The position numbers were made by a program, and so were the translations under genes. Of a DNA stretch of 41,335 bases, positions 7,498 through 17,175 are shown piece by piece (position 1 is the stretch's first letter; the number at the start of each line of letters is the position of its first letter). Origin of the DNA: Flavobacteriaceae bacterium. GTDB taxonomy: Bacteria; Bacteroidota; Bacteroidia; Flavobacteriales; Flavobacteriaceae. Where the stretch lies: contig JAMPYA010000002.1 of assembly GCA_023700885.1 (NCBI GenBank), forward strand, positions 1 through 41,335, read 5' to 3'. The notes under the pieces were generated by a model that saw nothing but the letters and a program-made list of their open reading frames with translations, was not told the origin of the DNA and made no database searches.

Positions 7498-9438
7498 ATG
7501 AGCGAAGAATTAAATAAAAATAGCTATTCTGCTGACAGTATCCAAGCATTAGAAGGTATGGAGCATGTACGTAAGAGACCCTCTATGTACATCGGCGATA
7601 TTGGAGTTAGAGGATTGCATCACCTAGTTTATGAAGTAGTTGACAACTCCATTGATGAGGCAATGGCCGGTCATTGTAAAAAAATAGATGTTTTTATCAA
7701 TGAAGATAATTCTCTTACAGTAAGAGATGACGGGCGCGGAATTCCTGTCGATTTACATAAAAAAGAAGGCGTTTCTGCACTAGAAGTTGTAATGACAAAA
7801 ATTGGAGCAGGAGGTAAATTTGATAAAGATTCTTACAAAGTTTCTGGAGGTTTACACGGAGTAGGAGTTTCAGTTGTTAACGCGCTTTCAAAACATTTAA
7901 GAGCCACTGTTTATAGAGACGGTAAAATTTGGGAACAGGAATATGAATTTGGTAAAGCGATATATCCCGTAAAATGTATTGGAGATTCTACAGAAAGAGG
8001 AACAGAAGTAACTTTTACAGCAGATGACACTATTTTTCAAACAGAAATCATTTATAGTTACGATACTCTATCTGCTCGTTTAAGAGAGCTTTCTTATCTA
8101 AACAAAGGTTTAGCAATATCTATAACGGATTATAGAAACAAGGATGAAGAAGGTAATTTTATAAATGAAACTTTCAAAAGCGAAAAAGGGCTTGTAGAAT
8201 TTATTGAATATTTGGATGGAACTCGAGAAAGATTAACTTCTGGTGTTATTAGTATGGAGGGAGAAAAAAGCGGAATTCCTGTTGAAGTAGCAATGGTTTA
8301 CAACACTTCGTACAATGAAAATTTACATTCATATGTAAACAACATTAATACTCATGAAGGCGGAACTCACTTAGCTGGTTTTAGACGCGGACTTACTACT
8401 ACTTTAAAAAAATACGCCGATTCATCAGGAATGCTTGATAAGTTGAAATTTGATATTGCAGGTGACGATTTTAGAGAAGGATTAACAGCTATAATTTCTG
8501 TAAAAGTTGCTGAACCACAATTTGAAGGTCAAACTAAAACCAAACTAGGAAACAAAGAAGTTACTGCAGCTGTAAGTCAAGCAGTTTCAGAAATGCTAAC
8601 TAATTTTCTTGAAGAAAATCCAAATGATGCTCGCACCATCGTTCAAAAAGTAATTTTAGCTGCTCAAGCACGACATGCTGCCAGAAAAGCTAGAGAAATG
8701 GTTCAACGCAAATCAGTATTGTCTATTGGAGGATTACCCGGAAAGTTAAGTGATTGCTCTGAAACAGATCCTGCAATGTGTGAAATATTCTTGGTCGAAG
8801 GAGATTCTGCGGGAGGTACTGCAAAACAAGGTAGAGATAGAAATTTCCAAGCTATTTTACCCTTAAGAGGTAAAATTCTAAACGTTGAAAAAGCAATGCA
8901 TCACAAAGTTTTTGAAAACGAAGAGATAAAAAATATGTTTACTGCTTTGGGTGTTTCTATTGGAACTGAAGAAGACAGCAAAGCACTAAATATTGAAAAA
9001 TTAAGATATCACAAAGTAGTTATCATGTGTGATGCCGATGTAGACGGTAGTCACATCGCAACATTAATTCTTACATTCTTTTTCAGATATATGAAAGAAT
9101 TAATTGAAAATGGTAATATCTATATTGCAACTCCCCCACTTTATCTTGTTAAAAAAGGACAGAAAAAAGAATATGCATGGGATGATAATCAACGAGATAT
9201 GATAGTCCAAAAAATGGGTGGAGGTACTACTATTCAGAGATATAAGGGTCTTGGAGAAATGAATGCTGAACAACTTTGGGACACAACCATGAATCCAGAA
9301 TTTAGAACATTACGTCAAATTACCATAGATAATTTAACAGAAGCTGATAGAGTATTTTCTATGTTGATGGGCGATGAAGTTCCACCACGAAGAGAATTCA
9401 TAGAAAAAAATGCAGTATATGCTAAGATTGATGCTTAG
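7498..9438 (+). CDS. gyrB: DNA gyrase subunit B
   Basis: A 646-residue type IIA topoisomerase ATPase subunit, typical length for Bacteroidota GyrB without the long insertion of enterobacteria. The GHKL ATPase domain is seen in RKRPSMYIGD, EVVDNSIDEAMAG (ATP/Mg Asn), VRDDGRGIPV and GGLHGVGVSVVNA. The TOPRIM region has EGDSAGG and the metal motif DADVDGSHI, and the C-terminal tail has RYKGLGEMNAEQLW. With GyrA, encoded elsewhere, it introduces negative supercoils using ATP. It is monocistronic here, with a -7 element upstream and a terminator downstream. The ATG at 7498 gives the standard MSEE-type N-terminus. No defects are seen. Confidence 0.98.
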   Translation: MSEELNKNSYSADSIQALEGMEHVRKRPSMYIGDIGVRGLHHLVYEVVDNSIDEAMAGHCKKIDVFINEDNSLTVRDDGRGIPVDLHKKEGVSALEVVMTKIGAGGKFDKDSYKVSGGLHGVGVSVVNALSKHLRATVYRDGKIWEQEYEFGKAIYPVKCIGDSTERGTEVTFTADDTIFQTEIIYSYDTLSARLRELSYLNKGLAISITDYRNKDEEGNFINETFKSEKGLVEFIEYLDGTRERLTSGVISMEGEKSGIPVEVAMVYNTSYNENLHSYVNNINTHEGGTHLAGFRRGLTTTLKKYADSSGMLDKLKFDIAGDDFREGLTAIISVKVAEPQFEGQTKTKLGNKEVTAAVSQAVSEMLTNFLEENPNDARTIVQKVILAAQARHAARKAREMVQRKSVLSIGGLPGKLSDCSETDPAMCEIFLVEGDSAGGTAKQGRDRNFQAILPLRGKILNVEKAMHHKVFENEEIKNMFTALGVSIGTEEDSKALNIEKLRYHKVVIMCDADVDGSHIATLILTFFFRYMKELIENGNIYIATPPLYLVKKGQKKEYAWDDNQRDMIVQKMGGGTTIQRYKGLGEMNAEQLWDTTMNPEFRTLRQITIDNLTEADRVFSMLMGDEVPPRREFIEKNAVYAKIDA

Positions 9439-9457
9439 TTAATATTCAAGTAAATGA

Positions 9458-9498
9458 CTAAAAAGGATTGTTTTTGATGAAAATAGTCCTTTTTTTTA
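9458..9498 (+). terminator. Terminator after gyrB
   Basis: AAAAAGGA (from 9460) can pair with TCCTTTTT (from 9487) around an 18-nt loop, followed by a run of T. The loop is longer than in most intrinsic terminators, so this call is moderate. Confidence 0.6.
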
Positions 9499-9532
9499 TT
9501 AAATTTATTCATTAATTCTTAAACCCCATTAT

Positions 9533-10561
9533 ATGAAAAAAATCTCATTAACAATTCTATTACTATCTTTCATTTTTAATATGAAAGCTCAAGATGGTCT
9601 AGAAGCTATTATATTAGCCAGTAAACAAGATGCTAACAAATTAACCGAAGCTTATTTGAATCCTGCAATGAAAGGATTAGTATACGGAATGAATAGCGGC
9701 TGGTATCATTCTGCAAAAACGCACAAGAAATTTGGCTTTGATATTTCAATAAGCTTAAGCGCTTCAATGGTGCCATCCAAAGATGAAATTTTTAAATTTG
9801 CAGACCTAGGTTTATCAACTTCAACAACTTCAACATCTCTTACAGGAGCAACCGTAGCGGGCTCAAATAACCTAGAAGCTCCTGTTAAAGTTAGCACAAC
9901 TATTGACGGACAAACAGTTACTGCTCAATTTAATATGCCTGGAGGTATAAAAGAAGATTTACCGTTAAACGCAGTTCCTTCCCCATCCGTTCAATTTAGT
10001 TTGGGATTACCAAAACAATTTGATGTCATGATCAGGTTTGTACCAGAGGTTAGGTCTGATGATGTAACAGGTAATATATTAGGTATAGGTTTAAAAAAAG
10101 AAATAACCGATTGGTTTGGTATCATTGGAAAAACACCATTGCATATTTCTTTATTAGGCGCTTATACCAAAATGGATGTAAATTATAATATTCAAAATAG
10201 CAGTTCAATTCAAGGCTCAAACCAAGAAGCCAGCTTTAGTTTAAATTCCTATACTATACAGGCAATTGCTTCATTAAACTTTCCTATCATTAATTTTTAT
10301 GGTGGAATTGGGTATAGTGCAGGAACATCTGATTTAAAAATGAAAGGAACATATAACTTAAATTACAACACAAGCTTGCCAGCTCCTAATAATACAAAAC
10401 AAGTAATTTTAACCAATCCGTTAAATATAGATTTTAAAGCCAGCGGAATGAGAGCAACTTTAGGAACCAGATTAAGTTTAGGATTCTTTAAAATTTTTGG
10501 AGATTATACTATTCAAGATTATAACACCATATCTGCAGGTATTGCTTTCAGTTTTAGATAA
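9533..10561 (+). CDS. DUF6588 family outer-membrane-like protein
   Basis: This 342-residue protein starts with a Sec signal peptide (MKKISLTILLLSFIFNMKAQ, cleavage after about residue 19), then shows many short alternating hydrophobic strands and ends with an aromatic-rich segment, AGIAFSFR, as a beta-barrel would. It matches the Bacteroidota DUF6588 family by its start (DGLEAIILASKQDANKLTEAYLNPAMKGL) and by position: as I recall, this family commonly sits between gyrB and mdh in flavobacteria. The function is unknown. A Ser/Thr-rich stretch (about 92-105) may be a loop. It is bracketed by terminators and thus probably has its own promoter, though no clear -7 box is visible in the short leader. 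Confidence 0.8.
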   Translation: MKKISLTILLLSFIFNMKAQDGLEAIILASKQDANKLTEAYLNPAMKGLVYGMNSGWYHSAKTHKKFGFDISISLSASMVPSKDEIFKFADLGLSTSTTSTSLTGATVAGSNNLEAPVKVSTTIDGQTVTAQFNMPGGIKEDLPLNAVPSPSVQFSLGLPKQFDVMIRFVPEVRSDDVTGNILGIGLKKEITDWFGIIGKTPLHISLLGAYTKMDVNYNIQNSSSIQGSNQEASFSLNSYTIQAIASLNFPIINFYGGIGYSAGTSDLKMKGTYNLNYNTSLPAPNNTKQVILTNPLNIDFKASGMRATLGTRLSLGFFKIFGDYTIQDYNTISAGIAFSFR

Positions 10562-10612
10562 ATAGACTTGTTTTTTATTAATTTAAATATTCGATAATTT
10601 TTGATATAAAAA

Positions 10613-10647
10613 TTAAAAGGATTGCAAAAAAAGCAATCCTTTTTTTG
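10613..10647 (+). terminator. Intrinsic terminator after the DUF6588 gene
   Basis: A perfect 11-bp stem AAAAGGATTGC (10615-10625)/GCAATCCTTTT (10633-10643) with a 7-nt A loop and T-run. Confidence 0.93.
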
Positions 10648-10720
10648 TCACAATTAATACATCCTATTCATCTTAAATATTGTATTTTTGAGTATAAAAA
10701 ATCAAACAAAATTTAATTAT

Positions 10721-11653
10721 ATGAAAATAACAATAGTTGGAGCAGGTGCTGTAGGTGCTAGTTGCGCTGAGTACATTGCCATTAAAAACTTCGCTTCAGA
10801 AGTAGTATTAGTAGATATTAAAGAAGGTTTTGCTGAAGGAAAAGCAATGGATCTTATGCAAACAGCCACTTTAAACGGTTTTGACACAAAAATTACAGGC
10901 ACTACAGGAGATTATTCAAAAACAGCAGGTAGTGATGTAGTTGTAATTACAAGTGGAATACCAAGAAAACCTGGTATGACTCGTGAAGAATTAATCGGAA
11001 TTAACGCAGGAATTGTAAATACTGTAAGTTCAAGTTTAATTCAATATTCACCAAATACAATTATCATTGTTGTGAGCAACCCTATGGACACTATGACCTA
11101 TTTAGTTCATAAAGCAACTAAATTACCAAAAAATAGAATTATAGGTATGGGTGGTGCTTTAGACAGTGCTCGTTTTAAATACAGATTAAGTGAAGCTTTA
11201 GATTGCCCGTCTTCTGATGTTGAAGGATTAGTAATTGGAGGTCACAGTGACACAGGAATGATTCCACTAACTAGATTAGCGGTTAGAAATGGAGTGCCAG
11301 TAAATCAGTTTTTAAGTGCAGAACAATTAGAAAAAGTAAGCAATGAAACCATGGTTGGAGGCGCAACTTTAACTAAACTTTTAGGAACCAGTGCTTGGTA
11401 TGCGCCAGGTGCAGCAGTTTCTGTTTTGGTACAATCTATTGTAAATGATCAGAAAAAATTAATTCCTTGTTCTGTTTTATTAGAAGGAGAATACGACCAA
11501 AACGATATTTGTTTAGGTGTGCCTTGTATTATAGGAAAAAATGGAATTGAACAAATTGTTGATATCCAATTAAACAATGCCGAAAAAGCTTTATTTAAAA
11601 AAAGTTCGGATGGCGTTAGATCTATGAACGATGATTTAAAAAATGTATTATAA
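10721..11653 (+). CDS. mdh: Malate dehydrogenase (LDH-like type)
   Basis: The start is placed at the ATG at 10721, giving the family N-terminus MKITIVGAGAVGASCAEY; an upstream TTG at 10688 would add a non-homologous tail. The protein is 310 residues, standard for the LDH-like malate dehydrogenases. It has the NAD-binding glycine motif (7-13), Asp32 for NAD specificity, the mobile loop SGIPRKPGMTREEL with Arg82 and Arg88 for substrate, Asp148 and Arg151, and catalytic His175 in GGHSDT. Arg82 rather than Gln at this place fits malate rather than lactate. It interconverts malate and oxaloacetate in the TCA cycle. The residue after His175 is Ser where Gly is more usual. A bidirectional terminator separates it from the convergent fhs. 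Confidence 0.96.
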   Translation: MKITIVGAGAVGASCAEYIAIKNFASEVVLVDIKEGFAEGKAMDLMQTATLNGFDTKITGTTGDYSKTAGSDVVVITSGIPRKPGMTREELIGINAGIVNTVSSSLIQYSPNTIIIVVSNPMDTMTYLVHKATKLPKNRIIGMGGALDSARFKYRLSEALDCPSSDVEGLVIGGHSDTGMIPLTRLAVRNGVPVNQFLSAEQLEKVSNETMVGGATLTKLLGTSAWYAPGAAVSVLVQSIVNDQKKLIPCSVLLEGEYDQNDICLGVPCIIGKNGIEQIVDIQLNNAEKALFKKSSDGVRSMNDDLKNVL

Positions 11654-11667
11654 ATCTTATAAACTAT

Positions 11668-11699
11668 AAAAAAGAGGCTGCAGTTGCAGCCTCTTTTTG
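11668..11699. terminator. Bidirectional terminator between mdh and fhs
   Basis: GAGGCTGC pairs with GCAGCCTC around a 4-nt loop, with an A-run on one side and a T-run on the other, so it can end transcription from both converging genes. Confidence 0.93.
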
Positions 11700-11701
11700 T
11701 T

Positions 11702-13378
11702 TTAAGACAAACCTGAAATTACTCCATTATCATCTATAGTCATCCCTTCAGATGCTGGGATTTCTGGTAATCCGGGCATACGCATCATTTCACCTAATAT
11801 TGGAATAATAAATTGCGCACCTGCTGCTATTTCAATTTCACGTACAGTTACTCTAAATCCTCTTGGTCTTCCTCTTTTAACTTCATTATCAGAAAAAGAT
11901 TTTTGTGTTTTAGCCATACAAATAGCAAAATGATCAAATCCTAAACGAGTTATTCTTTTTAAATTTAACTCCGCTTTTTTCTCATAATCAACACCATCAG
12001 CACCATAAATTTCACGAGCAATAGTTTCAATTTTTTCTTTTACTGGACTATTCCAATCATATAATGGTTTGTATTGAGTTGCTTTAGTTTCAACAACATT
12101 TACAACTGCTTTTGCTAATTCTTGGGTTCCTTCCCCTCCTTTTGCCCAACCGTTAGAAACAACTGCTTGAACACCTAAATCAGCACATTTTTGAATTACA
12201 AAATTAACTTCATCGTCAGAATCACTAACAAATGAATTAATAGCTACAACTGGTTCAATATTAAATTTTCGAATGTTTTCAATATGTTTTTCAAGGTTTT
12301 CAAATCCTTTTTGAACAAACTTCAAATTAGGTGTATTATATTCTTCTTTTTTAGCACCACCATGATGTCTTAATGCTCTAATAGTTGCAACTAAAACAAC
12401 TGCTTTTGGATTTAAACCTGCATAAGCTGATTTAATATTTAAAAACTTTTCTGCACCTAAATCTGCACCAAATCCTGCTTCTGTAACAACATAATTAGAT
12501 AAAGATAATCCCATTTTTGTAGCAATAATTGTATTGGTTCCTTGTGCAATGTTAGCAAATGGTCCACCATGAATAATTGCTGGATTTTCCTCTAAAGTTT
12601 GAACTAAATTAGGTTTAATTGCTTCTTTTAATAAAATTGCCATTGCATTTTCAGCTTTCAAATCACGTGCGAAAATTGGCTTATTATCAAAAGTAAATCC
12701 GATAAAAATATCGCCTAAACGCTTTTTTAAATCTTTTAAATCTTTTGACATACATAAAATTGCCATTACTTCAGATGCCGGAGTAATATTAAATCCATCT
12801 TCACGCGGAATCCCGTTTGCTGTTCCTCCTAATCCAATGGTAATATCTCGCAAAGCACGATCATTCATATCAATAACACGCTTCCAAAGAACTGTTCTTG
12901 CATCAATATTTAGATTTTGGGTTTTACTTTGCAGATTATTATCTATTAAAGCTGATAATAAATTATTGGCTTTTTCAATAGCGTTAAAATCGCCAGTAAA
13001 ATGAAGATTGATATCTTCCATTGGCACCACTTGTGAATAACCACCACCAGCTGCACCACCTTTTATTCCAAAAACCGGCCCTAAAGAAGGCTCTCTTAAA
13101 ACAACAGTCGCTTGTTTTCCAATTTTATTTAAGCCTTCAGTTAATCCTATAGAAACAGTTGTTTTTCCTTCTCCAGCCGGAGTTGGAGTTAAAGCTGTAA
13201 CTAAAATTAAATTATTAAGCTTAATTTTCTCATCATCAATTAAATTTAAAGGCAACTTGGCTTTATATTTTCCATATAATTCAAGATCATCTTCAGTAAT
13301 ATTAAGTTTTTGAGCAATTTTTTTAATCGATTTTAGCTCTTTACTTTGAGCTATTTCAATATCTGTTTTATATTTCAT
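11702..13378 (-). CDS. fhs: Formate--tetrahydrofolate ligase
   Basis: I start at the ATG whose first base is 13378 (MKYKTDIEIAQS), which gives 558 residues, the usual size; a start 21 bp upstream would add a foreign MHRKIVN. The ATP loop is TPTPAGEGKTT, followed by VLREPSLGPVFGIKGGAAGGG, and GGPFANIAQGTNT and TEAGFGADLGAEKF are the expected signatures. The C-terminal part contains PRGFRVTVREIEIAAGAQF. The cytoplasmic enzyme joins formate to tetrahydrofolate with ATP, feeding one-carbon units to purine synthesis. It lies alone, convergent to mdh and divergent from secDF. A -7 element is at 13397-13404. Confidence 0.97.
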   Translation of the reverse strand: MKYKTDIEIAQSKELKSIKKIAQKLNITEDDLELYGKYKAKLPLNLIDDEKIKLNNLILVTALTPTPAGEGKTTVSIGLTEGLNKIGKQATVVLREPSLGPVFGIKGGAAGGGYSQVVPMEDINLHFTGDFNAIEKANNLLSALIDNNLQSKTQNLNIDARTVLWKRVIDMNDRALRDITIGLGGTANGIPREDGFNITPASEVMAILCMSKDLKDLKKRLGDIFIGFTFDNKPIFARDLKAENAMAILLKEAIKPNLVQTLEENPAIIHGGPFANIAQGTNTIIATKMGLSLSNYVVTEAGFGADLGAEKFLNIKSAYAGLNPKAVVLVATIRALRHHGGAKKEEYNTPNLKFVQKGFENLEKHIENIRKFNIEPVVAINSFVSDSDDEVNFVIQKCADLGVQAVVSNGWAKGGEGTQELAKAVVNVVETKATQYKPLYDWNSPVKEKIETIAREIYGADGVDYEKKAELNLKRITRLGFDHFAICMAKTQKSFSDNEVKRGRPRGFRVTVREIEIAAGAQFIIPILGEMMRMPGLPEIPASEGMTIDDNGVISGLS

Positions 13379-13396
13379 GTTAACTATTTTTCGATG

Positions 13397-13404
13397 CAAA
13401 TATA
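13397..13404 (-). promoter_or_regulatory. Candidate -7 element for fhs
   Basis: TATATTTG on the minus strand, 18 bp before the fhs start, an exact TAnnTTTG match. The -33 side is not recognisable. Confidence 0.5.
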
Positions 13405-13486
13405 ATAATTAGAAAATTATAGACTTAAATTCTATTTAATGTATTGATTATTTTAATACTAAATTGGTATAATTTCTCTAAAAGAA

Positions 13487-13517
13487 TTGGCTTTTCGTGT
13501 TTGAAATTATATATTTG
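13487..13517 (+). promoter_or_regulatory. Promoter of secDF
   Basis: TTGG at 13487-13490, a 19-bp spacer and TATATTTG at 13510-13517 fit the Bacteroidota housekeeping promoter (TTTG, 19-21 bp, TAnnTTTG), 39 bp upstream of the secDF start. Confidence 0.65.
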
Positions 13518-13556
13518 CACGTTCAGAAAAAAATTAAGATTTAAAATTTTAACATA

Positions 13557-16535
13557 ATGCAAAATAAAGGACTTATTAAAGCTTTTGCTATTCTTTTCGG
13601 AATAGTAAGTTTGTATCAATTGTCATTTACTTGGTTCACTAAGAATGTAGAAGAAAAAGCCAGCGTTTATGCACAAGCTCACTTAAAAAATAATGATGTT
13701 CGCGAGAAATCAACACTAGAGAAAATTTATTTAGACTCCGTAGCTAATGAACCTGTTATTGATTTAGGATTCGCCCAATTTAGTTATGATGATATCAAAA
13801 ACAAAGAAATCAACTTAGGATTAGACCTTAAAGGTGGAATAAATGCTATTCTTCAGGTTTCTGTAAAGGATATTCTTATCGGATTGTCAAATAATTCTAA
13901 AAACCCGGTTTTCAATAAGGCATTAGCCGCTGCTTCAGAAGCACAAAAAAAGAGCGACGAAACATACTTAAACCTATTCTTTCAAGAGTTTGATAAATTG
14001 AGTAACGGAACGGTTAAATTAAGTGATCCAAGTATTTTTGGAAACAAGTCTCTTCGCGATAAAATTAACTTCAAACTTACTAATGAAGAAGTTAAACCAA
14101 TTATTGCTGATGAAGTTTCAGGATCAATTAGTACTGCATTTGAGGTTTTAAGAAGTCGAATTGATAAATTTGGTGTTACTCAACCAAACATCCAAAGAAT
14201 TGGAAATTCTGGACGTATTTTAATTGAATTACCTGGAGCTAAAGATATTGAGCGTGTTAAAAAATTATTACAAAGTACCGCTGAATTACAATTTTGGGAA
14301 GTTTATAGCAACCAAGAAACAGCTAATTTTTTAATTCAGGCCGATGGTCTATTAACAGAACTTCTTAAAAATGAAACTGAAACTGCGGCAAGTTCTAAAT
14401 CATCAGAATTAGATGCCTTATTGGGTGATGTAAAAGATTCTATAGCTAAAACACCATCAACTACCAACAAGTTGTTTGCTGTTTTATCTCCAAATATTCC
14501 ACAGGATGCCAATCAATTAAGCTCATTAATTGCTACTTCATCAGCAAAAGATACGGCTACTGTTAACAGATATTTATCAATGCCAGAAGTAAGAGCTTTA
14601 CTTTCTGATGAAATGAGATATGCAAAATTCTTATGGGATGCAAAGGCTCAAAAAGGAACTGATGTAATTTCATTATATGCAATAAAAGGAAATCGCGAAA
14701 ATATTGCTCCGTTAGAAGGTGACGTTATAGAAGATGCTTCTCAACAATACGATCAACTTGGGGCAAATCCAGAAGTGAGCATGACCATGAATAGTCGTGG
14801 TTCAAAAATTTGGGGGAAAATGACTACTGAAAATGTAGGAAAATTTGTAGCAGTTGTCTTAGATGATCAAGTATATACAGCGCCTAGAGTTAATGATGCA
14901 ATTACAACTGGCAGAACTTCAATCTCTGGAAATTTTACCGTAGATGAAGCTCAAGATTTAGCAAATGTTTTAAAAGCAGGTAAATTACCTGCTGCAGCTC
15001 ATATTATTCAGTCAGAAATTGTTGGACCTTCATTAGGTCAGGAATCTATTGATAGTGGTTTAAGTTCCTTCTTAATTGCATTTATTCTAGTGTTAACTTG
15101 GATGTTATTTTATTATGGTAGAGCTGGCTGGTACGCTGATATTGCATTAGCTGTAAACTTACTATTCATCATGGGAATCTTAACTGCCTTTGGAGTAGTA
15201 CTTACTTTACCTGGTATTGCAGGTATCGTTTTAACAATTGGTATGGCAGTTGATGCCAACGTCATTATTTTTGAACGTATCAAAGAAGAAAAAGAAAAAG
15301 GAAAAGCAACTAAAGAAGCGATAAAAGATGGTTTTCAAAATGCACTTTCTTCAATCATTGATGGTAACGTAACAACACTTTTAACAGGAATTATTTTATA
15401 TGTATTTGGAACCGGTCCTGTTAAAGGATTTGCTTACACCTTAATTATTGGTATTTTAACATCTTTGTTTACAGCTATTTTTATAACAAGATTGTTAATT
15501 GAAGCATATTCAGCAAAAGGAAAATCATTAAAATTTTCAACTAAATTTACTAAAAAATGGTTTGCTAATATTCATGTTGAATTTGTTAAGAAAAGAAAAT
15601 ATGCCTATATACTTTCGTCAACTGTAATCATTGCCGGATTAATTTCTCTTTATGTAAATGGATTAAACTATGGAGTTGATTTCGTTGGAGGTAGATCCTA
15701 TACCGTACGTTTTGAAAACGCTGTAAAACCAGCTGAAGTTTCTAATCTGTTAAAAAATGCTTTTGGAAGTTCTCCCGAAGTTAAAACTTATGGTGATGAT
15801 AATCAATTAAAAATTACAACTAAGTATAAAATTGATATAGAAGGTAGTGAAATTGATGATGAAGTAATGAACTTGCTCTATACTAACTTAAAATCTACGC
15901 TTCCTGCTAATATGACTTTAGAGCAATTTAAAGGTGGGTACGATGGACAAACTATTGGGATAATGAATGCCATTAAAGTAGAACCTACTATGGCTACGGA
16001 TATTAAAATCGCAGCACAATGGTCAATTTTCGGATCATTAATTGTGATTTTTATATATATTCTTTTAAGATTTAAAAAATGGCAGTACAGTTTAGGAGCT
16101 GTTATTGCTTCATTCCACGATGCTTTAATTGTTATTTCTGTATTTTCACTATTCTATAAATACTTACCATTTAATACCGAAATTGATCAATCTTTTATAG
16201 CTGCCATATTAACAATTATTGGATATTCTTTGAACGATACCGTTGTTATTTTTGATAGAGTTAGAGAATATGTTGGGGAACATAAAAATTGGAAATATGC
16301 ACGCATTATTAACGAAGCACTCAGCTCTACGTTAAGCAGAACTATAAATACTGCATTTACAACATTAATAGTTTTGTTCGCTATATTCATTTTTGGTGGC
16401 GACTCTCTAAAGGGTTTTATGTTTGCTTTAATTGTAGGTATTTTGGTAGGAACTTACTCTTCTTTATACGTAGCAACTCCAATTTTATACGATACTATTA
16501 ATTTTGTAAAAAAAGGTAAAGTAGAAAAAGAATAA
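13557..16535 (+). CDS. secDF: Protein translocase subunits SecD and SecF, fused
   Basis: A 992-residue fusion of SecD and SecF, the arrangement common in Bacteroidota. One transmembrane helix sits at about 7-27, then the SecD motif INLGLDLKGGINAILQV (about 86-101), the large periplasmic P1 domain with a serine/alanine-rich insertion around 270-310, and the SecD helices with GIVLTIGMAVDANVIIFERIKEE (proton-path Asp). SecF begins near residue 680 with GVDFVGGRSYTV (about 706) and ends with GYSLNDTVVIFDRVRE (about 888). The complex uses the proton gradient to pull exported proteins through SecYEG. It has its own promoter and terminator. No frameshift is seen between the halves. Confidence 0.97.
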   Translation: MQNKGLIKAFAILFGIVSLYQLSFTWFTKNVEEKASVYAQAHLKNNDVREKSTLEKIYLDSVANEPVIDLGFAQFSYDDIKNKEINLGLDLKGGINAILQVSVKDILIGLSNNSKNPVFNKALAAASEAQKKSDETYLNLFFQEFDKLSNGTVKLSDPSIFGNKSLRDKINFKLTNEEVKPIIADEVSGSISTAFEVLRSRIDKFGVTQPNIQRIGNSGRILIELPGAKDIERVKKLLQSTAELQFWEVYSNQETANFLIQADGLLTELLKNETETAASSKSSELDALLGDVKDSIAKTPSTTNKLFAVLSPNIPQDANQLSSLIATSSAKDTATVNRYLSMPEVRALLSDEMRYAKFLWDAKAQKGTDVISLYAIKGNRENIAPLEGDVIEDASQQYDQLGANPEVSMTMNSRGSKIWGKMTTENVGKFVAVVLDDQVYTAPRVNDAITTGRTSISGNFTVDEAQDLANVLKAGKLPAAAHIIQSEIVGPSLGQESIDSGLSSFLIAFILVLTWMLFYYGRAGWYADIALAVNLLFIMGILTAFGVVLTLPGIAGIVLTIGMAVDANVIIFERIKEEKEKGKATKEAIKDGFQNALSSIIDGNVTTLLTGIILYVFGTGPVKGFAYTLIIGILTSLFTAIFITRLLIEAYSAKGKSLKFSTKFTKKWFANIHVEFVKKRKYAYILSSTVIIAGLISLYVNGLNYGVDFVGGRSYTVRFENAVKPAEVSNLLKNAFGSSPEVKTYGDDNQLKITTKYKIDIEGSEIDDEVMNLLYTNLKSTLPANMTLEQFKGGYDGQTIGIMNAIKVEPTMATDIKIAAQWSIFGSLIVIFIYILLRFKKWQYSLGAVIASFHDALIVISVFSLFYKYLPFNTEIDQSFIAAILTIIGYSLNDTVVIFDRVREYVGEHKNWKYARIINEALSSTLSRTINTAFTTLIVLFAIFIFGGDSLKGFMFALIVGILVGTYSSLYVATPILYDTINFVKKGKVEKE

Positions 16536-16554
16536 TATTTTAAGATTTAATAAT

Positions 16555-16588
16555 AAAACCGTTCCAATAAATTTGGAGCGGTTTTTTC
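16555..16588 (+). terminator. Intrinsic terminator of secDF
   Basis: AAAACCGTTCCAA (16555-16567) pairs with TTGGAGCGGTTTT (16573-16585), with one mismatch, followed by T's. Confidence 0.9.
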
Positions 16589-16598
16589 TATTTAAAAG

Positions 16599-17135
16599 AT
16601 GTTTAATTTAAAAATACTTCAAAGCACAACGATTTCAGAAAATGAAATTGAGCAATTAACAGCGTTAATAAATGCTGTTTACAAGGCTTCTGAGGGAGAA
16701 TTCTGGCCTTCTGATGGGAGCTACTCTAGAACAAATATTGATGAAATAACTAACTTCATTTCTAAAGAAGAAATGATTGTAGCTTATTTTAATAGTGAAA
16801 TAGCGGGTTGTGTACATATTTATCCTCTTAATAATACCACTCTTGGATTTGGGATGTTAACATGCTCATTAAGCCATCGAAAAAAAGGGATTGGAAACTC
16901 TTTGTTAAAAGCAGTTGAATCATATGCTAATGAAAACAACTATTCAGTCATTCAATTAGAATTATTAAAACCCATTGCATTTAATCATCCAGAAAAAGAA
17001 TTTTTAGAGTTTTGGTATCAAAAATGGGGATACAAACATCATGAAACAATACCTCATGAAAAATTATATTTTAAACAAGCAACAATGTTAAAATTTCCTT
17101 GTAAATTTGACATCTTTCAAAAACTATTGCAATAA
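16599..17135 (+). CDS. GNAT family N-acetyltransferase
   Basis: The 178-residue product has a GNAT fold: an N-terminal helix pair, EIAGCVHIYP, and the acetyl-CoA motif A with strand LGFGMLTCSLSHRKKGIGNSLLKAVESYANENN, where R-K-K-G-I-G is the pyrophosphate loop. Family members acetylate amines on small molecules or proteins; the acceptor cannot be predicted. It starts only 10 bp after the secDF terminator and is followed 40 bp later by hpt-adk, so it may lead a GNAT/hpt-adk/obg transcript. No promoter motif is obvious in front of it. Confidence 0.85.
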   Translation: MFNLKILQSTTISENEIEQLTALINAVYKASEGEFWPSDGSYSRTNIDEITNFISKEEMIVAYFNSEIAGCVHIYPLNNTTLGFGMLTCSLSHRKKGIGNSLLKAVESYANENNYSVIQLELLKPIAFNHPEKEFLEFWYQKWGYKHHETIPHEKLYFKQATMLKFPCKFDIFQKLLQ

Positions 17136-17175
17136 TAAACAATATATTACCTTATAAAATACCAAAAATACAACG

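Noticed and set aside
7358..7549. Minus-strand ORF across the gyrB promoter and start
   Set aside because: It overlaps the gyrB start and promoter, is AT-driven and has no recognisable domain.
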